From NCBI GenBank assembly GCA_963691705.1, contig OY829538.1:13666443-13730442 (forward strand): a stretch of 64,000 nucleotides of DNA, written 5' to 3'. A model generated the notes under the pieces. It saw only the letters and a list, made by a program, of their open reading frames with translations, did no database searches and was not told where the DNA came from. A program made the position numbers and the translations under genes. Of the stretch, positions 43,723 to 54,662 are shown piece after piece. Position 1 is the stretch's first letter. Each line of letters opens with the position of its first letter. The DNA is from Viola odorata. Lineage: Eukaryota; Streptophyta; Magnoliopsida; Malpighiales; Violaceae.

Positions 43723-44930
43723 TGTAAAGAACATCATTAACACGTGTAATACTTTGTCCTCCATCTCCTAAAAAACACAAGCGGTATGATCATAATTCTC
43801 AATCCGAAGGTAAATCCCAATTCAGCAGCAATGGGATTCCAATCGATCTCTGAACATGAGTTCGAATGACTTTGATCAAATGATGGAGACTCGAAGCACA
43901 AAGTCAAGGGAGGCCCGCATAGTCCATCATTACCTTCTAAGGAAGCTGCAGAAAATGTCTGGAGTTGACTACTGGTTGGGATCTTTCCCACCAGCCCATT
44001 GTAGGATAGGTTCAGAAATCCAAGGAAGGTTAGACTTGCAAGCTGTCTAGGAATTGGTCCACTAAGCAGATTGGATGACAGGTCTAAGGACTCGAGCTGC
44101 GCGAGGTTGCTTAAAGATGATGGAATTGGACCAGTGAGAGCATTACGCGATAAGTTAAGTCTGTTAAATCCAAGAAGTGCTGCCAATTGTCATATGGCTT
44201 CAGGTATGTGCCCTTCAAATCTGTTGGACAAGAAGTCAATTGTTGTAAAGACAGTGAGGACCTTAACAAACTTCATCTCAAGACCTTTTATCGTGATTGT
44301 TATCGAATCTTGATAATAGATAGCGAAGACTAAGCTCGAATCTGAAGTGGTCACCAGTTTCATTTTTATGTACAGTCAGTGCCCCAAAGGAGTTTAAGAG
44401 TTCAATCGGTAGAGGACCTCTGAAATTGTTGAAAGCTAGGCCTAAAATTGAAGCCCTGGCCAAATGTCATGTTCCTTGGAACAAGAGATGTTTCCATAAA
44501 ATTTATCTCTGCAGAATAAGGACGCGGAGACTTGAGATGTTCTTCAAAAGGCAAGGGAAAGCATCCTCCACTTGATTGTTCCCGAGGTCTAAAACCTCTA
44601 ACACATTGCAATTGACTAGAGATTTTGGAATCTTCCCCGCAAATAGATTTCCGCTCAGATCTAGAGTCTGTAATTTACAGCCAACTGGAAATATATCAAC
44701 AATATTCCCTTCAAACTTGTTTCTCCTTAAATTCAGAACAGCAAGGAGCTTCATCTCTAGAATTACACAGGCCGGTATTGTGCCATTCAAGTTGTTGTGA
44801 CAAGTCAAGAACTCTTAGATTAGTAGCTCTACAAACTGACCGCGATATAACTCCTGTGAGGTTGTTGTTTGAAAGGAAGAAGAAACTGGCATCGGATAAA
44901 GAATCACCTATGTTTATTGGTACTAAACAC
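43723..44930 (-). pseudogene. LRR receptor-like protein pseudogene (3' half)
   Basis: Reading leftward: LRR units FLSNNNLTGVIS, LNGTIPACVI, LNLRRNKFEGNI, LDLSGNLFAGKIPKSL, LDLGNNQVEDAFPCLL, then a degraded middle (44190-44500) and [54 protein letters not shown]. After these come the acidic spacer and a transmembrane helix ([18 protein letters not shown]) with a short basic tail ([10 protein letters not shown]). This is the layout of plant receptor-like proteins of the Cf/Ve class: extracellular LRRs, one membrane span and no kinase. Several frameshifts and missing segments make it non-functional. Its 5' half is absent, and its tail abuts the truncated integrase of E. Confidence 0.8.
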
Positions 44931-47100
44931 GTGCGGAATTTATTTAAAAATATTAAATATAATATTTATATACAAAAAAGTATTTCACATAAATATATTT
45001 TTGGTATAATATAATTTTTTTAATAATATCTCCAAAAAATAGGATTAACCTAATTTTTTACTATGTTGGTTAAATTATATTGTAGGCGGTATATTTGTAT
45101 TGTTATTGATGTTCTAATGCAGGCTTCGACGGAAAAATCTTATACTAATTCTGAAATAATTAATTTTAAGTTCGTAAAATTATAATAATTTTAACTCAAT
45201 TAAGTAAATTACTTTTATAAATTAAAATTTAAATGTTTAAATTGATGTTTCATATTATTTTTATTTAAGTTCTCCAAATATTGTAAATAATTATGTAATT
45301 ATTTAAAAATAACCACTAATGAATTTTTCTTTACAGATTCAAACTCAATAAAAAATTAAGTTTGATATTTAATTAAAAATTATGATTTAAGTAAATGTAC
45401 AAACTATTTTTCTTCATGTTTATGTATGGAAAAAAATCACATAATTAGCTAAGGAAAAATAATTCCTTATCATTACAAATTTTATGAAATCAAACTTAAG
45501 TAATTTAATATTTGTGTATATATATTTTTTAAGAATAATATGTTATAAAAAGGATTTCATAGTTTTCTTTATATTGAAAAATAGTTTATTGAGGTAAGAT
45601 AATTTCTTGTTTATTTTATATTTATTTTATAGATTTTTTATTTTTAACTAAAAAGAATTATCACTTCCACTTTAATTTATTTCTTTTCTCTCTCATGTTT
45701 TTTTTTCTAGTTCTTATTATAACAATGAAAACGCATGAAATAGAAAATAGCAACAATAACAATAATAATAATAATTAAAAAAATAGTGTGAAAATAATTG
45801 TGATTATAATTTAATAAAAGGGAGAATTTTGTTACTGTAGTTGTCCTTTATTTTTTTCTTCTTTTTGTAATAATATCATATTTTGTTATCTTTTGAAAGA
45901 AAAAATATGCTTTCTTAATCTATTGGATTAGAATAATAATTGTAGTAATAGTTATTAGTCATGAAAATATTATTACTATTATAAATAAATAAACTATTCT
46001 AATTTTAAAATTATTTTTATTAGATTAGGATGCTAATAACGTTAGGAGATTTATGTATCTCATCTAATCCATAACTTTTAGCTTTTTTTTTTGCTATAAC
46101 TTATGGCTTAAGAACATGATTTTTTATTTAATTTTCTTAATCATATGAGCTTTAACAATATTCGTCACCCACATTAAAGATCCATGGATGAGATTTTCTA
46201 TGTACTTTTATAACAGTCTATTAGGTTACACAAATTTAATTTCAACCATTTGTTATTAATTGAAAAACTAATTTAACTTTAAGGTTTAAGGACTTTAAGT
46301 TTACGATAAATATTTATTTAATTATTTTAGGTATAATGATAACTTATAAATTAGTAACTACCTATTAATAAATTTATTTTATTGTTGTTTTTTTATATGA
46401 CTCAGGCATATTGAGTTGCACATTTTTTTGATAGACAGAGGTGAGATTCAGACTTCTGTCATTTAATTTTAATTTTTAATTTAAAGATTTAAAAGGTTAC
46501 TCATTGTAATGATATCTTATCTCAAAGTTAATTTAACTTTAATGTTATAACGACTTTAAGTTTACAATAAATATTTATTTAATATATTTTATATACCTAT
46601 CGCATGTTATCTTGATGACGTACATCACGTGTTCGATACATGATATTATAATGATAACTAACAATATAACCAATTTTTTTAAAAAAAACTCTTATTACTT
46701 TACCTAGCACATATTTTAGGGTAAACTACATAGTTTGTTTTATAGTTTCAAAAGTTTTCACTTGGGACACTACAGTTTTAAGACTTACATTAGAAACCCT
46801 ATAATATCCTAAAATATTTTAATATAACATTATAAGTGGTTAAAAAATAAAAATAAATGGTAAAAAGTTGAAAAAAACTTGTAAATAATTGAGGAAAATG
46901 TATAACCATAACTATTTGATGATTAGATTACAAAATATTAATTTTTAGTATCTATTTTTAATTATCTAACTTAATCCTTTTATATTGTTCAAACTCATTA
47001 ATCAACTTTTGTCACTAAATTAATTTTAGGAAAAGTTATAAATTTTTTATTTATTTGTCACTTACAGTTATTTTATGATTTTTTTAAGTTTAAAGTAATG
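44931..47100. other. AT-rich gene-free stretch
   Basis: No ORF of note, no retroelement motif and no LTR ends are seen. Base composition is strongly A/T, with poly-A and poly-T runs and an (AAT)n microsatellite near 45755-45776. It contrasts with the GC-richer retroelement DNA on both sides and is probably ancestral intergenic DNA or decayed repeat. Confidence 0.6.
46270..46600 (+). repeat. Direct duplication within the AT-rich stretch
   Basis: The block aatttaactttaaggtt ... gactttaagtttac ... ataaatatttatttaat at 46270-46337 recurs at 46530-46597 with small changes (offset 260 bp). Similarity continues sparsely around AATGATAACT. Its origin is unknown. Confidence 0.5.
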
Positions 47101-47480
47101 GTGGGCTATGTGAGACTTAGTTCGTGTAGAAGATTGTGAAAGGGTTGTCGTTGAGCAACTTGAGAGATTGTTTGAGGTATGCGAAACAAAGTCTCCAGAT
47201 TGGTGAGCCTAGGTTGTGGGCTCTACGGTACTTTATTCGAGGGGAAGATTGTTGTGGTGTGCGAACCAAAATCCCACATCGGAAAGAAAAGAGAAATAAA
47301 AGATTAAATATAAAATGAATGGATCTTCTTAATGGAATGAGACTTTTTGTGAAAACTGTGCGGGCTTAGGCTCACATCAGGCCCAAATTTTGTTGTCTGA
47401 AAGGTCCAAATTGGAGGTGAAGTGAAGTTAGAACACGTCTCCAAAATTTATGTAGCTCTATGTTGTGGTTGTACTTGTTG
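47100..47480. repeat. Possible remnant of a small LTR-type repeat with a CCCACATCGG motif
   Basis: AATCCCACATCGGAAAG at about 47268 is a word often found near the ends of small plant LTR elements, and the surrounding text (GGGCTTAGGCTCACATCAGGCC) reads like such a repeat. I could not find matching ends or target duplications. The short ORF at 47136 is not supported as a gene. Confidence 0.25.
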
Positions 47481-47846
47481 AGTGACAGTGAGAAAGATGA
47501 AAATAATTGCAACTCTTTCTTATTCTATTCTCTAACACGTCCCCAACTAAACTAAGAATTTCTTTCTTTCTTTTCACATCTGTTTTCTAGTTTTTTCCCT
47601 TCTTTTTTTCCGCCTTCTGGTGGCTATATTTATCTAAAATTCTCACTTAACACTTTATATGAATGAAATCTCAAATTACACCTTGTATTTGTCAAATTTG
47701 TTTCAATTAGAACCCTCTTTTAATTTTTTCCAGATTTAATGTTGCCAGTACACAACCACTTAGCAACCACTTCGTTGAAAGATATCAGAGGCTCCTCTGA
47801 TCTTGGCCATGAAACAATTACGGTTTAACGTGGTCATGGGTTCGAT

Positions 47847-48400
47847 CCCCACTAACGGCGCCAATTGTAAGCTCTAAAAATAGGGATGCTGATTTAGCAA
47901 GCTTCGATTGGTTCTTGTTCCTTGAAACCTGCAAAACAAATCATCGGGGTTGTACGATGAAGTTAGTATTCCCCTGATGGGTGCCGAATCCGCCCAAAAT
48001 AATATAAATACAATTTAGCACAATGAAACAATTCATATTGTAGCAAGTGAAAAGAGGTTCGTTCCTCAGAGATTTACGGTCTAATTTAAATTCTCAATTA
48101 CGACCAATCGTGACAAATGGTAGTAACCAATAAGGTTTTAAAAGGTTGAGAATAATAAAAGAAAATGCAATTAAAACAGTTGACAAATAATAATTAAGAA
48201 TGAGATCAAACAGTGAAAAATTTCTAATAAAAACTACTCAAGCTCATGATTCACAAATATTGATCATTAATGTAAAGATGTTTAAAATTGAGTTTCGTAG
48301 GGAAACTATAGAAATCAGATTCACTTTGACTTACTACTCTCCTCTTAATCAAGTATCTTAAAGAAATCTCTCTATTAAAGAACTTTAATCGTTTAGCAAT
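47847..48400 (-). repeat. Possible minus-oriented LTR end and primer-binding region
   Basis: The minus strand at 47847-47863 reads TGGCGCCGTTAGTGGGG, close to an Asp-tRNA-type primer-binding site, preceded (at higher coordinates) by ACAAT. This suggests an LTR end entering from the right, with the LTR body in the AT-rich 47.87-48.4 kb. Internal sequence to the left (CATGACCACGT) extends the tRNA-like match. No coding sequence supports it and the other LTR end was not found. Confidence 0.3.
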
Positions 48401-48639
48401 CCTAAGCCTATGTATGGGAACAAGAATTAGAGTGGAAAGGAAAGGAAGGGAAAGAAATTTTTAAAAATTTCCCTTGTATGGGAAACAAAAGTGTAAGGGA
48501 AATAAGGAATCAAAGGGAAAGGAAGGGAATACGGAGGAAATAAATTGTAAAAATTTCCTTCCGGGCCCACAAAATATTTCCTACCACTTGTGGGAGGAAA
48601 AGGAAGGAAAAAAAATTATTCCATTATTACCCTACCTAG

Positions 48640-49159
48640 TTGTCTTCTTCTTTGTTATTCCCTGTAGTTTTTTTCGACATGAGAACCCACCCACAGCTTG
48701 TCGTCGGAACAAACAAGATCATCCATTTCCTAAAGAACTCTCCATCTCCAACTCAAATTCGACAAGTCCAAGCCCAGCTCATTCTCTGTAATCTACACTC
48801 CAACTCTACCATTTCCTTTCATTTCATCACTACTTGGCAGCACCAACGCCTCTCTTTACCGCTACTGTCTCCCTTTATTCCTTAACAATAAACCCCATGT
48901 TTTCACCTACAACAATCTCATCACAACTTTCTATAGCAACCGGGATCCTCAAGTATCGTTCTTTATCTACACCCACATGTTGGAACATTCTACACAGCCT
49001 AACAATTTCATATTCCCATTCCTCCTTAAGAACTTATTGAACTTCAAGGAGCTCAATCAAGGGCAATGCGTGCATACCCATGTTTTGAAATTAGGTCTTG
49101 TAAGTTATATCTATGTGCAGAATTCTTTGGTTAATTTGTATGCATCGTGTGGCCATATG
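48640..49159 (+). pseudogene. 5' part of a PPR-protein gene, interrupted by an LTR
   Basis: One frame (48640-48880) gives NKIIHFLKNSPSPTQIRQVQ and AQLILCNLHSN, a typical start of plant PLS-class PPR proteins. After a frameshift near 48830 the next frame gives VFTYNNLITTFYSN, a PPR-like block, then FIFPFLLKNLLNFKELNQGQ, VHTHVLKLGLVSYIYVQNSL and VNLYASCGHM. PPR proteins bind organelle RNA. The reading frame ends exactly where the LTR of element G starts (TGATACG at 49160). The downstream part of the gene is not found in the window. Confidence 0.75.
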
Positions 49160-50010
49160 TGATACGAGCACGACCTCGCATCGCTACCTCACTAGGAGCA
49201 AGGGTACGGTGGCCTTACTCTTGAAGGCTCTAACGGACGAGGAGAGTGATGTGAAGGCCCGAGAAGGTTGGGTGACTTGTGTGCACATCAACACACTCAC
49301 GCTTGGACCCCTTCGGACCTCATAGGTGGACCCCACGAACCATGGAAGAGCCCCTCTAAAGGCTTGCAAGACAGTTTCTGGCGGCATACCGCCAGGACCC
49401 TAGCGGTATGCCGCTAGCTTCGGCGTTTGGGGAATTAAAATCAGCGAGCCTAGCGGTATATCGCCAGGCTCCAGGCGGTATACCGCTAGGTCCATTCCAT
49501 GACATGTCCACGTCATCCTCAAGCCAACTGCAAGGAGTTTCAAGCCCCTTTGTCCAAGGGTGATTTAGGGGTTTCCCTTGTGTAAATAGCCTCCATATAA
49601 AAAGGCTTAAACCTACTCTTTTATTCTTGTCTTTGAACTTGTGAGTATTCTCCTTCTTAGACCAATTTTAGGGCTAGTTAATTTAGGGTTTCTAGAACCA
49701 AAATACTTATCAAATCTGCATATTCAAGTAGGTTTCACAATTAGAGAGTGAAAGGGTTGGATATGCAAACTTTAGATCCTTTCAATCATTTGTAATTGAA
49801 AGTTCCTATTTAGTTCATCATCAATACATCTTCTACCTTCTTTCCATTAATCCACTGCAACCATACTCCATCTAACCTTCATCTAATCCGATCATCTTTC
49901 CCTCCATTTTGTCCATCAATCCCTCCATTTCCATTCGTCATCAAGTCATCATCCAACTTCCCGAAGAAGACTAGATCCGTGCACGCTTAAGAGGATCCGG
50001 GATCATACCA
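49160..50010 (+). repeat. 5' LTR of element G
   Basis: An 851-bp TG...CA unit from TGATACGAGC to CATACCA, followed by TGTGGTAGCGGAGC. TATA box TATAAAAAG is at 49596-49604. Four copies of a CTAGCGGTATACCGCTAG-like palindrome lie in its first half. Confidence 0.65.
49384..49495. repeat. Cluster of CTAGCGGTATRCCGCTAG palindromes
   Basis: Palindromic or near-palindromic words: GGCATACCGCCAGG (49384), CTAGCGGTATGCCGCTAG (49401), CTAGCGGTATATCGCCAGG (49450) and GGCGGTATACCGCTAGG (49474). Two more occur at 50709 and 50729 in the leader. Confidence 0.7.
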
Positions 50011-51266
50011 TGTGGTAGCGGAGCTTCATGGCCGTCTTCTAGGTTGGTAATCTCTTGTTTTTTAACATTTTTGTGGTCAAAATCATCTCTCCCACGTCCT
50101 CCTTCATTTTTGAGTTTTTTTGGAAAATTTTGATTTTGGGCAAAAACTTTCGTCTTTTTGTGTTTTGATTTTGCTTGAACAAAAAATCTGGGCAAATTGG
50201 TGTTTAAATTGTTCATCAAGCTTCAAATCTTCATCTCTTTCATCTCCCTACGTTCATGTCTCCTTCATGTTCTTCATGGCCTTCAAATTTGCTTATTTTT
50301 TCATGAACAAGGAGACAAGTGTGTAAGTGGTCCAACTTTGTTTGCTTGTGCAGCTGTCTTGCATTCTCTTCTAGGCTCCAAAACTGTCCACATCTCACAT
50401 TCTCCACCTAGTATTTCTTTTAGCATCATCCTAGGATATTCCTTGAGATATTTTAGGCAAACTTGCTCAGCACACACTTACCACATCACTTGCCATTTCA
50501 CTGCACAATCACTTGCCATATCACTGCACAATCACTTGCCACCTCATGAATTTTTAGCATTTAGTGAAAAATGTTTTCTTGATTTGAGCTACTTTTCACA
50601 CACTTTTAAACTTGAAATACTTGTCATCCACACCTTGCTTGTGAACGCTTGCACTCATTCAAAAATTTTTTTAAAAAAATGAAAGAGCAAAAGCAGCTAG
50701 GAACGAGACTAGCGGCATACCGCCCCACTCCTAGCGGTATACCGCTAGCTTCGGTTGGGCACACATTTGAGCTATATAAAAAAAGTATGAGTCAAAAGCC
50801 AAGAGTTCCATGGTGTGTGATCATTAATGTGTGCATTTAGTCTATTCTAAGGTGCATTTGAAGTGATTGCATTTTCGGTTTCAATTTTTCTTTTCTCCTT
50901 ACTTAAACACTTTCTCTTATTTGTGCCTTTCTTTCTTTTGAGTCTTGTGTTTTCTTCTTTGTTTCTATACATCACCTTTCTAATCCAAGTCTATTAGTGC
51001 TCATTTGTCTAGCATTTTGTATTTGATCACTAATTGGCTTTCTTTCCCTTTCTTTCTAGCTCTTGTTTTCATTGCTTTCCTTGTGTCTTCTCAATTCTTA
51101 GAGTTTTTTGCTAGCTTAAGAGTTGGGCTTTGTTGGGAGAATTTGAGAGGGTAAGGTGGTGAGCTTATTAGAGTGATTGAGCGAAACACGAGAGAAACAC
51201 GTGAGGGAGGGACTAACCCCTTTGTTATACCACTTGCGTTTGTTCATTTTGCAGGTACTTTTCTCT
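50011..51266 (+). other. Leader of element G (PBS to gag)
   Basis: PBS TGGTAGCGGAGC is at 50013. The remaining 1.2 kb is T-rich without a convincing gene. It contains CACTTGCCA(T/C)-type short repeats near 50460-50540 (CACATCACTTGCCATTTCACTGCACAAT and variants, three copies) and two more CTAGCGGTATACCGCTAG-like palindromes at 50709-50750. TTTTGCAG at about 51255 just before the gag ATG could be a splice acceptor; this is weak. Confidence 0.5.
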
Positions 51267-52753
51267 ATGTCTACCCAAGACATACCCCCGGGTGATGGCT
51301 CGGATGAGTCCTCTACACTTAATCCAGCCATGGCATCTCTAACGGTTCAAGTGGCTGAGTTGCAACGCTATAGAGAGCAATAAGAACAAGCCCATAATGA
51401 GATTATGGCTGCCCTTACCGCCTTGTCCGCTAAGGTTTCTACACCCCCACCCCCACCCCAAAATTATCCACCCACAGCACACCTTCCACCAGCCCAACAC
51501 TACCACCAAACCACAAGGCCAAATGACCCTAACAGCCTCGAGTACTATGGTTTTCCACACACGAGTGCATATGTACAAGGTGGGTGAGCCTCAAGCCACC
51601 ATAGTGATGAAGCTGAAGTACAAGGCATTCACTCTCACCATAGTGCTCCACCGGTGCTTAATCACAACCGTAGCACTCTTCTTATAGATCACAATGGTGT
51701 AGCCTTACCCCGTGAGCCTAGCTACCCCCAAATACCAATTCCCCCACCCGTTACATGCCCATTCAAGCCAAGACAACCTCAATTCCATAACCCCCGCCCG
51801 TTAGCCCCACCCCATGTACCTAGACAACCACACATCCCAACACCACACCAAATAGTAAACAATCTCGCCGTTCCCCTACACCGAGCCAATGCTTATGTGC
51901 CACCGGTGTGTGAGAGGCAAAGACCACCCCTACCCCCACCCCAACCTTCTTTCTATGAGCATGCTAATGGAGATCACCGTTTTGAGTATGATGAACATTT
52001 TGAGCCAAGGGACCAACAACACCATAAAGAGAGAGTGGATAGCAACCTCTCTAATCTCAAAATATCCATTACTCCATTTGAGGGTAGGGATGACCTGGAT
52101 GCTTATTATGAGTGGTAAAGAAAAGTTAAGAGAATTTTTTCTTGTTACAACTATGCCGAAGAGAAGAAGGACAAGATTGCTATTGTGGAATTTTCGGGAA
52201 TGCAACCCAATGGTGGGATAGAGTAGTAGCCACTAGGTGGATTGAAGGAATTCCACCTGTGGCCACTTGAGAGGAATTAAAGTATGAGATGAGAAGGAGA
52301 TTTGTGCCAAGTTACCACATTCTTGATCTTCACCAAAGGTTGCAACGTTTGACTCAAGGTGCTAAAAGTGTGAGTGACTACTTCTATGAGATGCAAACAT
52401 GTCTTATACGTGCCAATGTGACTAAACGTTTGGAGGCTACAATGGCTAGATTTATGGCCGGATTGCATAAAGACATAGCATACCAGTTAGACTTCCAAAC
52501 GTACAATACCTTGGATGACATGTTCAACTTCGCCTTGAAAATTGAGAGGCAAGTCAATGCTAAACCAAGATTTCCTTTCAATTCTTCCTCTACTCAAGTC
52601 AAGCCTTCGTGGCAATCCTCTTCCTTTAACCCCAAACAAAATCTAGACACCAAAAAGCCTACATTCACATCTAAACCAAACACGTACCCAACCTCCAAAC
52701 CCCAAACAACCACTAACCCAATACACCAAAATCTAGACACCAAAAAGCCTACT
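51267..52753 (+). pseudogene. Gag of element G, truncated
   Basis: ATG 51267 (MSTQDIPPGDGSDES). Pro-rich N-terminal half, then ITPFEGRDDLDAYYEW and MRRRFVPSYHILDLHQRLQR, GAKSVSDYFYEMQ, MARFMAGLHKDIAYQLDF, the retrotransposon gag domain. Stops occur at 51381, 51585 and 52116, with a one-base loss near 52200 and a further TGA near 52268. The repeated phrase NLDTKKPT occurs twice just before the frame passes into Athila gag at about 52753, before any zinc knuckle. Confidence 0.75.
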
Positions 52754-54662
52754 CCCTCTAGATCTCGAATTTACCAAAACAGAAAGAGGTCTTCGGAGGC
52801 AAGCCAGAGGACCTTCTGCCCAGCGTAGAGGAATCCCTCAGCCTGCCCTCGAAAGATAACCTTCCAATCTAGCCAACCAAGACCATCAGTTTTTCCAAGA
52901 CTAGCCTACCTTCATCGAGGTCTTGAAAACCCAATAGCCGCTCATTTTGATTTTCCAGCCATGGAAGATCATGACAACCATGCGTGTCATGAAGACCCAC
53001 CACCGCCTCCTCCAAACCAGCAGTCCATTGATCACCTCAATGCAGCCCCCGACATGTCGAGCAGTTGTATTGTCTGGCCTGCTGTCCCTCATGATTGGAC
53101 CCTCAAATCTGTCGTTATGCACCATCTACCTACCTTTTGAGGTGTTCCCAAAGAAAGTGCCCTTCGTCACCTTCAACAGCTCCACTCGATTTGCGAGGCC
53201 ATGAAACCTCCCAATGTCAGCATCGAGCAAGCGAAGCTACGCGCTTTTATGTGGTCTCTCAAAGATGATGCCCTCGACTGGTATTATGACCTCCCACTAA
53301 GATCTATTCACTCTTGGGTGGAAATGTCCAAGATCTTCACCGAGAAGTATTATCCCGCCTCTATAGCCAACACCACGCGCAAGCAGCTTGTATCCATTGT
53401 CTAGAGGAAAGAAGAGGATCTAGCCCAGTATTATGAAAGATATCTGAAGATGCAGTCCATGTCCCCTCGCACAACCTTAGCGAGCATGCCCATATTCAGT
53501 ATTTCTGTGAAGGCCTCAAGGCTCATGATAGGGCCCTTCTCAACGCTGCCGCAAATGGTTCCCTTGCTTCTCTCACACCAGCAAACTCATGGCCAAGAAT
53601 GCTACGTTTGAAGTTGGTAACAGTAGCGGCCAAGATGTCCAAGTTGTAGCACTGTAGAATCAGCTGACAGCCCTCACAGGGCTATTTCAGAGTTTTATGG
53701 CAGGACAGTCCACGCCAGTCAAGGCCTGTCAAATCTATAATTTCGTAGACCACCCTACGGATGCATGCCCCCATATTCCAGACGAAATTCAAGTGAACGC
53801 TGCTGGCCAGTACAATCAAGCCCCTTACGGTCAAAACTACAACTAGGGCTGGAAACAGCCGAATCCAGGATAGGTTCCAAACCCTCAGCCGTCGGGCCAT
53901 AGCCATCAGCAGCAACAACAAAATCCTTACGGGAATCACCCCCCCTCTCAATATGCAGAACTTCAGACCCCGACCTATGTATAATCAGTATCAACGCCAA
54001 ACTCCCCAGGATCAGACTTTCGTCGTGCCCCTGAATACAGAACTACCTCGGAACCCCGAACAACAAAAGGAAATCGAGGATGTTAAGAAGCAAATGAGCA
54101 CCATGATGGCCAAGATGAAAGAACTGAATAACCAAGGAAATTTCCACCTCAAACCGAAACAAATCCGAAGCACAACGTCTGTCCTGTGACTCTGCGAAGT
54201 GGCATGACCTTGACACCTCCAGCACATCCTGCCCCCGATATTGAAAACTCTCTAGAGTTTGAACTCAAGTTGAAACCCAGACCAAAAAGCCTGAAAGTGC
54301 CTAGATTTGTCGAGGTCATGGAGGACAGAATCCGCTCTCCTAGAGGTTCACCGAGGAATCACCCCAATCCGCCCGAATTCACCTAGGAATATATTCACAA
54401 GATTCTCGAGCCCCCATTTCCCCAAAGATTGATCAAATCCAAGAAAGACAAGGAAGATCGTGAGATCTTCAACATATTCAGCAAAGTGGTTGTAAACATC
54501 CTTCTTCTCCAAGCAGTAAAGAATGTGCCTCGCTACGCCAAGTTCCTGAAACAGTTGTGCATGAATAAGTGTAAATTGGCTAAAGTTAACAAGATCAGTG
54601 TAGGAGCTAACGCTTCTACCCACATCTAGAGGAAGATCCCCCTGAAATGCAAGGACCAAGGA
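52754..54662 (+). pseudogene. Gag of Athila-2
   Basis: Begins at RSRIYQNRKRSSEASQ, equivalent to the N-terminal part of Athila-1 gag. It keeps ALDWYYDLPLRSIHSW, IFTEKYYPASIANTTRKQ (53250-53400) and, near 53720, a zinc-finger region reading CQIYNFVDHPTDACPH, in which one cysteine of the Athila-1 finger is tyrosine. At least two frameshifts and stops at 53402 and elsewhere. Confidence 0.75.

Larger units (their letters stand above)
49160..52753 (+). mobile_element. Element G: 5' part of a chromovirus-like element
   Basis: LTR, PBS, leader and most of gag, related to element C by the LTR start, the identical PBS core and the gag sequence. It stops within gag at about 52753 and continues as Athila sequence. 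No PR, RT or integrase of this family follows. Confidence 0.7.

Noticed and set aside
47136..47318. 60-codon plus ORF in the AT-rich stretch
   Set aside because: No homology, no promoter, and it overlaps repeat-like sequence with the CCCACATCGG word.
47821..47863. tRNA-like 3' end with GGTTCGATCCCC and GGCGCCA
   Set aside because: No cloverleaf can be completed upstream; it reads better as a minus-strand primer-binding region.
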